Positions 25,861-33,654 of a stretch of DNA of 64,000 bases are shown here, piece after piece (position 1 is the first letter of the stretch; each line of letters begins with the position of its first letter). This stretch comes from Rhizorhabdus sp049889055 (GTDB lineage: Bacteria > Pseudomonadota > Alphaproteobacteria > Sphingomonadales > Sphingomonadaceae). The notes below the pieces were generated by a model. The model ran no database searches. It was not told the origin of the DNA and was given only the letters and a program-made list of their open reading frames with translations. The stretch is from the NCBI RefSeq assembly GCF_049889055.1, contig NZ_JBLTWO010000009.1, positions 62,001 through 126,000 of the forward strand, given 5' to 3'. A program made the position numbers and the translations under genes.

Positions 25861-26193
25861 TCACCGCTGCTCGGGTACGCCGATATCCGAGAAATTGCTG
25901 ATCTTCACGGCACCTTCGGGAAAGCGCGCCACGACATCCAGTTCGCCGCCCATGGCTTCGATAAAGCGGCGCAAATTGCCGACATACATGTCGGTGCGCT
26001 TTTCCATCTTGGCGACGGCTGCTTGCCCTACATGAAGCGTTTCGCTCAACATTGCCTGGGTCAGCTGGCGCGCCTGGCGAAGCTCCGCAAGCGACATAGC
26101 TTCGGTCAATGCGGCTACCTTGGTCGCGACGGCTGCCTTGCTTTCCGGAGGAAGCTGGTCGCGAAGACCGCTGAACTTGTTTCGGCCGCTCAT
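25861..26193 (-). CDS. HigA/XRE-type antitoxin
   Basis: 110 residues. A helix-turn-helix of the XRE type is visible as LAELRQARQLTQAMLSETL then VGQAAVAKMEKRTDMYVGNL. It overlaps the upstream toxin by ATGA, the toxin-first order of HigBA modules. It would neutralise the toxin and repress the shared promoter. Confidence 0.86.
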   Translation of the reverse strand: MSGRNKFSGLRDQLPPESKAAVATKVAALTEAMSLAELRQARQLTQAMLSETLHVGQAAVAKMEKRTDMYVGNLRRFIEAMGGELDVVARFPEGAVKISNFSDIGVPEQR

Positions 26194-26549
26194 ATCAAAC
26201 CTTCCTTCCTGAGCAGTTCGAGATGCTCGTCGTAAAGCCGGTCGGCGATGGGTACGAATATCTCGTAAAACCGATCGTCTCCCGTCTTATCACCGCCGAT
26301 CAATAGGATCGCGTTGCGCAAGGGATCGAACGCATAGAAGACCCTGATGGGCCGCCCGCCGCTCTGCACTCGCAATTCGCGCATATGACCGTGGCGCGAG
26401 CCATGGATGCCTGACGAGTAGGGGTGGCCTAGCCGGACATCCCTATTCTCAAGCAGGGTGACATAGGCGGTGACGTCTTCCTGTTCGGTCTGGCTCAGGC
26501 TGCGCCACCAGCTACCGAACTCGTCAGTATACTCGACCTCGCATGCCAT
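26190..26549 (-). CDS. RelE/HigB-like toxin (phage Gp49-type)
   Basis: 119 residues. YTDEFGSWWRSLSQTEQEDV is the helical entry, then GSRHGHMRELRVQSGGRPIRV and FYAFDPLRNAILLIGGDKTG, the Arg-rich beta-sheet core of RelE-superfamily mRNA interferases. The C-terminal region is YEIFVPIADRLYDEHL. The antitoxin follows immediately. The start codon sits inside a palindrome, suggesting autoregulation. Confidence 0.88.
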   Translation of the reverse strand: MACEVEYTDEFGSWWRSLSQTEQEDVTAYVTLLENRDVRLGHPYSSGIHGSRHGHMRELRVQSGGRPIRVFYAFDPLRNAILLIGGDKTGDDRFYEIFVPIADRLYDEHLELLRKEGLI

Positions 26550-26571
26550 TCGTGGAATATGCCATGAATGG
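26546..26571. promoter_or_regulatory. Palindrome over the toxin start
   Basis: CCATTCGTGG-AATATG-CCATGAATGG: 10-base arms with 9 of 10 positions complementary. It covers the toxin start codon and the bases just upstream, a typical place for an antitoxin operator. Confidence 0.5.
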
Positions 26572-26606
26572 AATAATTGATCAAGCTGAGCGAGTATGCG
26601 GGACGA

Positions 26607-28091
26607 TCAGGCCGCCAGCAATTCCTGCAGATGCTGGCCCTTCTCGTCGGCCAGGGCGGTTTCGCGGGCCTGGGCGAGCCAGCCGGCCGTGCGTTCCGAG
26701 GGGGGCAGCGCCTGGCGCCGCTCGCGGATCGCGGCATAGTTGCGCAGGCCGCGTTCGAAGGTGTCGCTATAGCCCTTGATCAGCCGCTGGCAGCGGGCGA
26801 TCTCGACCGCCAGCGCATTGTCCGACGGGGCGGCTTCGCGGATGTCCTGGAGCCATTGCTCGATGCGGTGCTGCTCCTCGCGGTAGCGCAGCGTCCGTCG
26901 GCGCATGCCGCGCATCCGCGACAGCAGCCACAGCACGACGAACCAGCGCGCGCGGGTCGTCTCCACATGGCGGCCCTTCTGGAAGAAGGGATCGAGCCAG
27001 CGCTTCAGCCGGTCGGAGGCGAGGATCCTGCCGCCGATCGATTCGGGCAGCGTCTCGCACACCTCCTGCAGGCGCGGGTGCATGAACTCGGTCACGGTCA
27101 TCAGCTGGTCGGCGCCGACATGAACCTCCTTGCGAACGCGCTCCATGCGGCTCTCGCGCACCTTGAGATCGGCGACGCGGATCGTGTCCTCATAGCTCAT
27201 CCACAGCGCCAGATGTCGCGCGGTTTCCTCGGTCAGCAGGAAGGGGGCGGCATCGAGCGCCGCGACCGCCTCCAGCCGGTCGAGATAGAGTTCGGCATAG
27301 GCCGCGTCCTGATAGTCCATCAGGCGCTGCACCCCGTGGAGCGCATTGGCGTGGGCAGCCGCAGGCAGGGCTGCGCGGAGACGCGCGGCGAGCCGGCGGC
27401 CGGTATCGCTGGTCGGCTCGGGCACGTCATGCTGCACCGCTTCGGGCAGCGTCACCGCGCCTTGCGCCGCACGCAGGCCCTCGTCGAAGCCCTTGAGGTT
27501 GGACGGGACCGCGATGCCGCTCTGGCGGATCGCCTCCTCGAAGGCGTCGCGGCCGAAGGGCAGGGTGCCACTGCCGGCCAGCGCGCCGAACATGACCGCG
27601 CTGATCACGCTGCCCGAACGCTCGGTCGCGGCTTCCATGTCGAAGCCGATGAAGCGCCTGGCGCGGCGGCCGGCCGCCTCGATGATCTTGTCGCTGTTGC
27701 CGCGCCCGTCGCCCATCGCCGACTTTTCGGCGATCGAATAGACGCGGTGGGTGGAGGTGATCAGCGTCGTGCGGTCGCCGGTGGAGAAGTTGCGCAGCAT
27801 GGCGCGGCCCGCTTCCATCAACTCCGAGGCGATGACGATGTCGACGTCGCCGGGCACGGGCATCTGCGCCATGATCGGCAGGCGGCCGTCCACGACCCGG
27901 GCCAGCTCGATATAATAGACGGTCGAGCCGGTGCGCTGGGCGACGCCGGGGACCGAAGTGCCCTGCGCCAGCCAGCCATGGTGGCGCGCCATTTCCTGGA
28001 TCCAGTCGGCGAGCACGCCACCGCCCTGGCCGCCCATGGCGAGGATGGCGATGCAGATGCGGTTGCGATCCGCAGGGGTAACAGCGTTCAT
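26607..28091 (-). CDS. Indolepyruvate-type 2-oxoacid oxidoreductase, beta/gamma subunit
   Basis: About 494 residues. The N-terminal gamma-type domain opens CIAILAMGGQGGGVLADWI, the hallmark of pyruvate/indolepyruvate oxidoreductase small subunits. The remaining roughly 300 residues are helical and typical of the fused long form found in aerobic Proteobacteria. The start ATG at 28091 shares a base with the stop of the large subunit. With IorA it should convert an aryl 2-oxoacid plus CoA to an aroyl- or arylacetyl-CoA and CO2. The electron acceptor is not encoded nearby. Confidence 0.9.
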   Translation of the reverse strand: MNAVTPADRNRICIAILAMGGQGGGVLADWIQEMARHHGWLAQGTSVPGVAQRTGSTVYYIELARVVDGRLPIMAQMPVPGDVDIVIASELMEAGRAMLRNFSTGDRTTLITSTHRVYSIAEKSAMGDGRGNSDKIIEAAGRRARRFIGFDMEAATERSGSVISAVMFGALAGSGTLPFGRDAFEEAIRQSGIAVPSNLKGFDEGLRAAQGAVTLPEAVQHDVPEPTSDTGRRLAARLRAALPAAAHANALHGVQRLMDYQDAAYAELYLDRLEAVAALDAAPFLLTEETARHLALWMSYEDTIRVADLKVRESRMERVRKEVHVGADQLMTVTEFMHPRLQEVCETLPESIGGRILASDRLKRWLDPFFQKGRHVETTRARWFVVLWLLSRMRGMRRRTLRYREEQHRIEQWLQDIREAAPSDNALAVEIARCQRLIKGYSDTFERGLRNYAAIRERRQALPPSERTAGWLAQARETALADEKGQHLQELLAA

Positions 28092-30217
28092 CAGAAGGCC
28101 CTCGCGGCGCGCGCGCGGTTGTCGCGCTGTTGCAGGAAGCCGATCACGGCGTCGCCGATCCGCTTGCGGAAGCGTTCCCAGCCGGTCGGGTTGGAGACGA
28201 TGCTCGCCCGGTAGAAGCTGGGGCACAGCACGGCAGCATGGCTGACCTCGCCGCACAGGCCGCAGCCGACACAGCTGTTCTCCACATGCGCCACCGGATC
28301 GCGCCGCAGCGGATCGGGGTTGGGCTTGATCGTCAGCGACGGGCAGCCCGACAGGCGGACGCAGCTGTGATCGCCGGTGCAGGTGTCGGAATCGACCCCG
28401 AAGCGCTCGCGCACGACGCGCTTGCCCTCCTTGATCGCCTTGCGCACTGCGGGCTTTTCGCGCCGCTGCTTGTTGAGCATGCATTCGGACTGGGCGACGA
28501 TGATCTTCGGGCCCTTTTCGGGGCTGGTCAGCGCCTCGCGCAGCGCGGCGGTCATCTTCTTCAGGTCATAGGTGCGGTCGATCGTCCGCACCCATTTCGC
28601 GCCGATGCCGCGCACCGCGCGCTCGATCGGGTGGCGCGTCGCGCGCTCCTTGTTGTCGGCGCGAGAGGACAGGATGTCCTGGCCACCCGTGGCCGCCGAA
28701 TAGCCATTGTCGATGATCAGCGTGACGGTGTCGTCCTTGTTGAACACCGCATTGCCGACGCCCGAGGTCAGGCCGTTGTGCCAGAAGCCGCCATCGCCCA
28801 TCACCGCGATCGCGCGCTTGTCCTTCGGTTTGAACGCCGAGGCGCCGGCGGTGCCCAGGCCATAGCCCATCGTCGTGTTGCCGATGTTGAACGGCGGCAG
28901 GATCGAGAAGAGGTGGCAGCCGATATCGGCCGAGACATGCGCGGGGCCGAGTTCACGCTCGATCAGCTTCATCGAGGTGAAGACGGGGCGCTCCGGACAG
29001 CCGGTGCAGAAGCCGGCCGGGCGCGCCGGGATCTGCGATGCGACCGGTGCCGGCAGCGGCTCGATCGCCTGTTCGGGCAGTGACAGCGCGGGCTTCCACT
29101 CGGCGAGGAACTTGCGCAGCCCTTCGAGCACGACATGCGCGGTATAGTCGCCTGCGCGCGGCAGCACGTCCTTGCCGACGACGCGCGTCTGCAGGTCGGC
29201 GCGGCGGACGAGCGTGTTCAGCTCATGCTCGATGAACTCGGGCTGCCCCTCTTCGATGATCATCACCGCCTTCTTGCCCTGGCAGAAGGCCGCGACCTCC
29301 TCGGGGATCAGCGGATAGGTGACGTTGAGGCAATAGATCGGCAGCTGCGCCGCGCCGAACGCATCGGCCAGCCCCAGCAGTTCCATCGCCCGGTTGAGAT
29401 TGTTGTACAGGCCGCCCTGGACGATGATGCCGATATCGTCCTGCGCCGGGCCGAACCATTCGTTGAGCTTGTTGTCGCGCACGAAGGCGATGCCGGCGGG
29501 CCAGCGCTGCTCGACCTTCTCGACCTCGTGGAGGAAATTGGCGGGCGGCAGCACGATGCGGTTGGTGTCGCGCACCGGCGAGGCGGCGGCCTGGTCGACC
29601 GTCATCGCCGGCCGGACATTGTCCTTGGCGATGAAGCTGCCCGTCATGTGGCAGGAACGAACGCGCAGTTCGAGCATCACCGGCGTGTTCGACGCCTCGG
29701 ACAGCTGGAAGGCCTGTTCGACCGAATTGACGATGCTGGGCAGGTTGGGGCGCGGATCGAGCAACCACATCTGCGACTTCATCGCGAAGGCGTGGGTGCG
29801 CTCCTGCATGATCGAGGAGCCTTCGCCATAATCCTCGCCGACGATGATCAGCGCGCCGCCCTTCACCCCGCCCGAGGCGACGTTGGAGAGCGCGTCCGAT
29901 GCGACGTTGGTGCCGACGACCGATTTCCACGCGACCGCGCCACGCAGCGGATAGTTGACCGAGGCGGCGAGCATCGCGGCGGCGGTCGCCTCGCTGGCGC
30001 TCGCCTCGAAATGCACGCCCAGGCTTTCGAGCAGGTCGTTCGCGTCGGCGAACACGTCCATCAGATGGCTGATCGGCGACCCCTGATAGCCCCCGACATA
30101 GGCGACGCCCGACTGGAGCAGCGCCTTGGTGACCGCCAGGATGCCTTCGCCGACGAACTCCTCGCCGGCGCCGGCTTCCAGCTTCCTGACCTCCGCCTTG
30201 AACGACCGCTCCGCCAT
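28091..30217 (-). CDS. Indolepyruvate-type 2-oxoacid oxidoreductase, large (TPP, Fe-S) subunit
   Basis: 708 residues. The N-terminal pyrimidine-binding domain (YVGGYQGSPISHLMDVFAD) is followed by the TPP-binding region (GDGGFWHNGLTSGVGNA). The C-terminus carries two ferredoxin-like clusters: CTGDHSCVRLSGCPSL and NSCVGCGLCG. This order matches IorA. Co-transcribed after a cyclase-fold hydrolase and before the small subunit. Phenylglyoxylate-like or aminophenylglyoxylate substrates fit the neighbouring anthraniloyl-CoA genes; indolepyruvate is the textbook alternative. Confidence 0.93.
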   Translation of the reverse strand: MAERSFKAEVRKLEAGAGEEFVGEGILAVTKALLQSGVAYVGGYQGSPISHLMDVFADANDLLESLGVHFEASASEATAAAMLAASVNYPLRGAVAWKSVVGTNVASDALSNVASGGVKGGALIIVGEDYGEGSSIMQERTHAFAMKSQMWLLDPRPNLPSIVNSVEQAFQLSEASNTPVMLELRVRSCHMTGSFIAKDNVRPAMTVDQAAASPVRDTNRIVLPPANFLHEVEKVEQRWPAGIAFVRDNKLNEWFGPAQDDIGIIVQGGLYNNLNRAMELLGLADAFGAAQLPIYCLNVTYPLIPEEVAAFCQGKKAVMIIEEGQPEFIEHELNTLVRRADLQTRVVGKDVLPRAGDYTAHVVLEGLRKFLAEWKPALSLPEQAIEPLPAPVASQIPARPAGFCTGCPERPVFTSMKLIERELGPAHVSADIGCHLFSILPPFNIGNTTMGYGLGTAGASAFKPKDKRAIAVMGDGGFWHNGLTSGVGNAVFNKDDTVTLIIDNGYSAATGGQDILSSRADNKERATRHPIERAVRGIGAKWVRTIDRTYDLKKMTAALREALTSPEKGPKIIVAQSECMLNKQRREKPAVRKAIKEGKRVVRERFGVDSDTCTGDHSCVRLSGCPSLTIKPNPDPLRRDPVAHVENSCVGCGLCGEVSHAAVLCPSFYRASIVSNPTGWERFRKRIGDAVIGFLQQRDNRARAARAF

Positions 30218-30232
30218 GCCCCTGCTCCCCGA

Positions 30233-31015
30233 TCAGGCCGCGACGAGCGCGAGCACGCGCAGCGGGCTGCCCGAACCGTCGCGGATCTTCAGCGGCGGTG
30301 CGACGACGACCGAACCGGTCGGCGGCAGCTGGTCCAGATTCTGCAGGCACTGCAGGCCATAGAGGCCGGCGGCGTGGAGCAGCGTGTGGGCGGGATAGGG
30401 CGGCTCGAGCAGATGCGCCTGGCCGGCATCGGTGCCGATCGTCTCGACCCCGAAGCCCAGGATCCTGCGCTCCTCGATCAGGAAGCGGACCGCCTCGGTG
30501 CTCGGCCCCGGCGTGTGGGCGCCATCCTCGCGGCGGTTGGTATAGGCGTCGACGTCGCGCTTCGACCAGTCGGTGCGGAACAGCACCCAGCAGCCCGCCG
30601 GGATCGTGCCATGCTGCGCTTCCCACGCCTCGATATGCTCGACCTTCAGCAGGAAATCGGCGTCGGCGGCGGCTTCGGCCGAACAGTCGATCACCACCGC
30701 GGGCGCGATCAGCTTCTGCGCCGGGATCTTGTCGACCGTATTGTCTTCGAGCTCGGCGCCCGAGACCCAGTGGACCGGCGCGTCGAAATGGGTGCCGGTA
30801 TGCTCGCCGACGGTGAAGTTGCTCCAGTACCAGGCGACGCCGCGTTCGTCATAGCGCGAGATTTCCTCGCGCGAGAAGGGCGCGCACTGGCCGAATTCGG
30901 GGGGCAGGACGAGGACCGGCGTGTCTTCCGACAGCGTCTGCGTGATGTCGACGACCCTGATCTGGTTCTGACTGATCGCCGTAGCGAAATCCATGAGCGT
31001 CTGCGTGCTGGACAT
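30233..31015 (-). CDS. Cyclase-family metal hydrolase; candidate isatin hydrolase
   Basis: 260 residues. The metal-binding motif is GEHTGTHFDAPVHW (HxxxHxD plus a later His). The family includes kynurenine formamidase KynB, usually near 210 residues, and Mn-dependent isatin hydrolase, which is longer. The length here favours the latter. It heads the operon whose next genes make a 2-oxoacid:CoA oxidoreductase. Isatin hydrolysis would give 2-aminophenylglyoxylate, a direct substrate type for that enzyme. The start MSSTQTL has GGGAGGA upstream. Enzyme identity is inferred; family membership is clear. Confidence 0.88.
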   Translation of the reverse strand: MSSTQTLMDFATAISQNQIRVVDITQTLSEDTPVLVLPPEFGQCAPFSREEISRYDERGVAWYWSNFTVGEHTGTHFDAPVHWVSGAELEDNTVDKIPAQKLIAPAVVIDCSAEAAADADFLLKVEHIEAWEAQHGTIPAGCWVLFRTDWSKRDVDAYTNRREDGAHTPGPSTEAVRFLIEERRILGFGVETIGTDAGQAHLLEPPYPAHTLLHAAGLYGLQCLQNLDQLPPTGSVVVAPPLKIRDGSGSPLRVLALVAA

Positions 31016-31061
31016 CGTGCTTCCTCCCAAGCAATGAGCAGTCATCAAGCTGACTCGAAAA

Positions 31062-31077
31062 ACTTGCAGATGCAAGT
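31062..31077. promoter_or_regulatory. Perfect palindrome in the hydrolase/MarR divergent gap
   Basis: ACTTGCA-GA-TGCAAGT, 7-base perfect arms, 23 bases before the MarR GTG start and 47 before the hydrolase ATG. It is a natural operator for the adjacent MarR protein and differs from the TTTTA-N4-TAAAA dyads of the other island half. Confidence 0.6.
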
Positions 31078-31100
31078 AAAATCCGGATGGGAAGACAAGC

Positions 31101-31565
31101 GTGGCTAAGGACCTGCGTCCGCTGGGAAATCCGGGGTCGGAAGACTTCCGCGTCGATGCCTATCCCTTCTATCTGCTGAACCGCGCGGTCAGCCGCTACA
31201 ATGTCGTGATCGAGGCGGAGCTGCGCGGGCTGGGAATCGACATCCCCACCTGGCGCGTGCTGATGATCCTCGGCGAACAATCCCCCCTCGCCATCGGCCA
31301 GGTCGCCCGATCGGCGGTGATCAACCTGTCGACGATGATGCGCATCGTCGAGCGCATGGCGAAGGCCGGCCTCGTCGAAACCCAGCCTAGCGCGCAGGAC
31401 GGCCGGATCACCGAATTGCTGCTGACCGCCCTCGGCCGCGAGAAGCTTGCCGCCGCGCGCGGCGTGACGGCGCCGATCTACGATCGGGTGACGAAGGGCT
31501 TCAGCGCGGCGGATTTTTCGCGGATGCTGACGTTGTTGAATCGGTTGTATGAGAATTTGGAGTAG
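31101..31565 (+). CDS. MarR-family regulator of the hydrolase/ior operon
   Basis: 154 residues with GTG start. MarR fold is seen in DIPTWRVLMILGEQSPL, VINLSTMMRIVERMAKAGLV and QDGRITELLLTALGREKL. It is divergent from the hydrolase/IorAB operon across 85 bases with one perfect palindrome, so it most likely represses that operon and itself. It is distinct in sequence from the MarR at 15823. It is the last gene of ordinary high GC before the AT-richer island. Confidence 0.91.
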   Translation: MAKDLRPLGNPGSEDFRVDAYPFYLLNRAVSRYNVVIEAELRGLGIDIPTWRVLMILGEQSPLAIGQVARSAVINLSTMMRIVERMAKAGLVETQPSAQDGRITELLLTALGREKLAAARGVTAPIYDRVTKGFSAADFSRMLTLLNRLYENLE

Positions 31566-31684
31566 GGGGGGCGTCAGTTCCAGTTTTGCAGTTCTGTCGC
31601 TGGGGATAGATTGCTAGCAACGCTGTGTGGTGCAAACAGATATCTGATATCGGTAATATGTTCTGCTTTTCGGGGGAGGAGGAA

Positions 31685-32674
31685 GTGGAATTTCTTGGCG
31701 ATGGGCTCGATGATGTTCTCAATGAATTGTACGAATGCCTCCTAAAAGAGGGTGTTCCCAACACGAGCACGACTGGGGGGTCGGTTGAGTTTCTCGGTGT
31801 TACGTTGCGTATCGCCAAGCCTCGTGCTCGGATTAGCCGGTCCCAAACTCGGGCTCGACCATTTAGCGCTCTAGGCGAGCTGCTTTGGTACCTCTCTGGA
31901 TCAGACAGGGCAGACTTTGTTGGTCGTTACATTCCCTTCTACATCAAGGAGGGAAAGCCGCCCATCGTTAACGGCGCATATGGGCCTAGAATCAGGTCGC
32001 GGCACGGTTTCGACCAGCTCGAGCAGGTGATCGAAATTCTGCGGCGAAAAGATGGTAGTCGGCGAGCAGTCATTCAGCTGTTCGAGGCGAATGACCTTCT
32101 TGCGGCTGATAAGGTTGACATTCCCTGTACCACAACGATGCAGTTTCATCGCCGAGGTTGCATCCTTCACTTGTCGGTGAATATGCGATCTAACGACGCC
32201 TACCTCGGCCTCCCGCACGATGTCTTCTGCTTTACAATGTTGCAGGAACTTGTTGCAGCCGAGCTTAATCTGGAGCTTGGCGAATATATCCACATGGTCG
32301 GCAGCATGCATTTGTACGACTGGGACAGAGATAAGGCGGAACGGTATAGGCAGGAAGGCTATCAACGTGCCGCAGAGATGCCTGCCATGCCACGAGCAGA
32401 TCCTTTTCGGAAGATTGAGCAACTGCTCGCATTCGATCGGCAAGTATGGGCTGGAGAAACCGTCGACGCAGATGCTACGCTGATTGATCCGTACTGGTCC
32501 GATCTCGGGAGGCTTGTGCAGATAAGCTTCGCCGGCGAGGATGACGGTACCATCAAGGAAATCTCTGCAAGAATGCACGACAACATATATCATTCCGCAA
32601 TTGAAGATCAGCGCGACCGTGTCGCTGAGCAGGTTTGCAAAGCTGGCAAGGTACAACAGGTGAACGGTCGATGA
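31685..32674 (+). CDS. Thymidylate-synthase-fold enzyme (possible pyrimidine hydroxymethylase)
   Basis: About 329 residues. SRRAVIQLFEAND, the nucleophile block DIPCTTTMQFHRR, the nucleotide-binding NMRSNDAYLGLPHDVFCF and YIHMVGSMHLYDWD give the complete ThyA signature with its catalytic Cys. The GTG at 31685 follows GGGGGAGGAGG and is preferred over starts at 31625 or 31658. The N-terminus and length differ from housekeeping ThyA. Homologues include phage dUMP/dCMP hydroxymethylases. Its stop overlaps the next gene by ATGA, so the products probably act together. Codon use is more AT-rich than flanks, suggesting acquisition. Confidence 0.88.
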   Translation: MEFLGDGLDDVLNELYECLLKEGVPNTSTTGGSVEFLGVTLRIAKPRARISRSQTRARPFSALGELLWYLSGSDRADFVGRYIPFYIKEGKPPIVNGAYGPRIRSRHGFDQLEQVIEILRRKDGSRRAVIQLFEANDLLAADKVDIPCTTTMQFHRRGCILHLSVNMRSNDAYLGLPHDVFCFTMLQELVAAELNLELGEYIHMVGSMHLYDWDRDKAERYRQEGYQRAAEMPAMPRADPFRKIEQLLAFDRQVWAGETVDADATLIDPYWSDLGRLVQISFAGEDDGTIKEISARMHDNIYHSAIEDQRDRVAEQVCKAGKVQQVNGR

Positions 32675-33597
32675 AGTGGCCCGCTCGCCAGCCGCGCAAG
32701 CAGCAGATATCCGCCCAACTTCTCGCTCACCACCAGACTGTGCGCACTTTGCCCGGCATCGCCGATCCGGTTGCGCGTGACACGCTTGCAATGCAAATCG
32801 TAGCCAGCCTTCGGCGGGAGGAGTATTTTGAGGTGATCCGGCGGCGAGGGCCAATCAGCGCAGATCGCGCTGATCCCCACCTCAGCTGCTTCGAAGCAGA
32901 ACTGGGTGTCGTACATTTTCTACAGCAGAACGCCTATGATGAAGCCGCTTGGCTAGTCTTCCTGATGGTCCACCTCGCAAAGCCGGGTGATAGCGGATGG
33001 CGGAGGCTAAGGGATATCTACGGCATGCTCGGGCGAGGGCGCTGGGACTGGGCAACCGTAAGTGCCAATCCGGCCGCGTTCGAACAATGGCTGGCCGCCA
33101 ACTGGCGGTTGATCGGCGGTAAATTTGGCAACCATCGGAAGTATGAGAGCCTGGAGCCTGGCAAGCAGCGTGCGATGGGTCCAGCGGTAGTTACATATGT
33201 ACACTGGGTTAATGCCGCCGGGGGACATCAGGCGCTCTTCTCCCAAATTGTCCTAAACGCTGGAAATGATCCGCATATTATATTCGACGCCTTTTATAAG
33301 GCTCTACCGGTCAAGGGTTACGGACGCCTTGGTAGATTTGATTGGGCGGCGATGCTGTCACGCTATGGTTTTGCGCCGGCCAAAGCTGGCTCGGCCTATC
33401 TAGAACTGGCGACCGGTCCGAAGGCCGGAATGCGCCTCCTGTTTGCTGGGAATTCCAATTCCGGCGTCGGCCCATCACGGCTTCAGGAATGGCTAGACGA
33501 GCTTGATGCCACGCTGCAAGTGGGCATGGAGGTACTAGAGGATTCGATATGTAACTGGCAAAAAAAGCCGACCGTTTTCGAGCACTTCAAGGGATAA
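32671..33597 (+). CDS. Alpha-glutamyl/putrescinyl thymine pyrophosphorylase-like protein (clade 3)
   Basis: 308 residues. Recognised from the overall pattern: LPGIADPVARDTLAMQI, RADPHLSCFEAELGVVH, DEAAWLVFLMVHLAK, GKFGNHRKYESLEP, and the terminal LEDSICNWQKKPTVFEHFKG. This resembles the aGPT-Pplase clade 3 family, whose phage relatives act on pyrophosphorylated hydroxymethyluracil in DNA to install amine side groups. It overlaps the ThyA-fold gene by ATGA. The kinase that would make the activated base is not visible here. The family call is from memory of conserved motifs, so moderate confidence; catalytic activity is unproven. Confidence 0.78.
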   Translation: MKWPARQPRKQQISAQLLAHHQTVRTLPGIADPVARDTLAMQIVASLRREEYFEVIRRRGPISADRADPHLSCFEAELGVVHFLQQNAYDEAAWLVFLMVHLAKPGDSGWRRLRDIYGMLGRGRWDWATVSANPAAFEQWLAANWRLIGGKFGNHRKYESLEPGKQRAMGPAVVTYVHWVNAAGGHQALFSQIVLNAGNDPHIIFDAFYKALPVKGYGRLGRFDWAAMLSRYGFAPAKAGSAYLELATGPKAGMRLLFAGNSNSGVGPSRLQEWLDELDATLQVGMEVLEDSICNWQKKPTVFEHFKG

Positions 33598-33626
33598 CGC
33601 TCTTGGCCCCTCAATATGCGAAGGCC

Positions 33627-33654
33627 GGATCAGATCGCTTCTAGGATCTGATCC
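33627..33654. terminator. Perfect hairpin between convergent genes
   Basis: GGATCAGATC / GATCTGATCC, 10-bp perfect arms with an 8-base loop. It includes the stop codon of the leftward protease gene. No T-run follows. It separates the thymine-modification pair from the leftward genes. Confidence 0.55.

Noticed and set aside
30233..31015. Kynurenine formamidase of the tryptophan-kynurenine route
   Set aside because: The protein is longer than usual KynB and no kynureninase or tryptophan dioxygenase gene is nearby; kept only as an alternative.
31685..32674. Housekeeping thymidylate synthase thyA
   Set aside because: Length, N-terminus, AT-rich composition and ATGA coupling to a thymine pyrophosphorylase-like gene do not fit the core thyA/folA locus.
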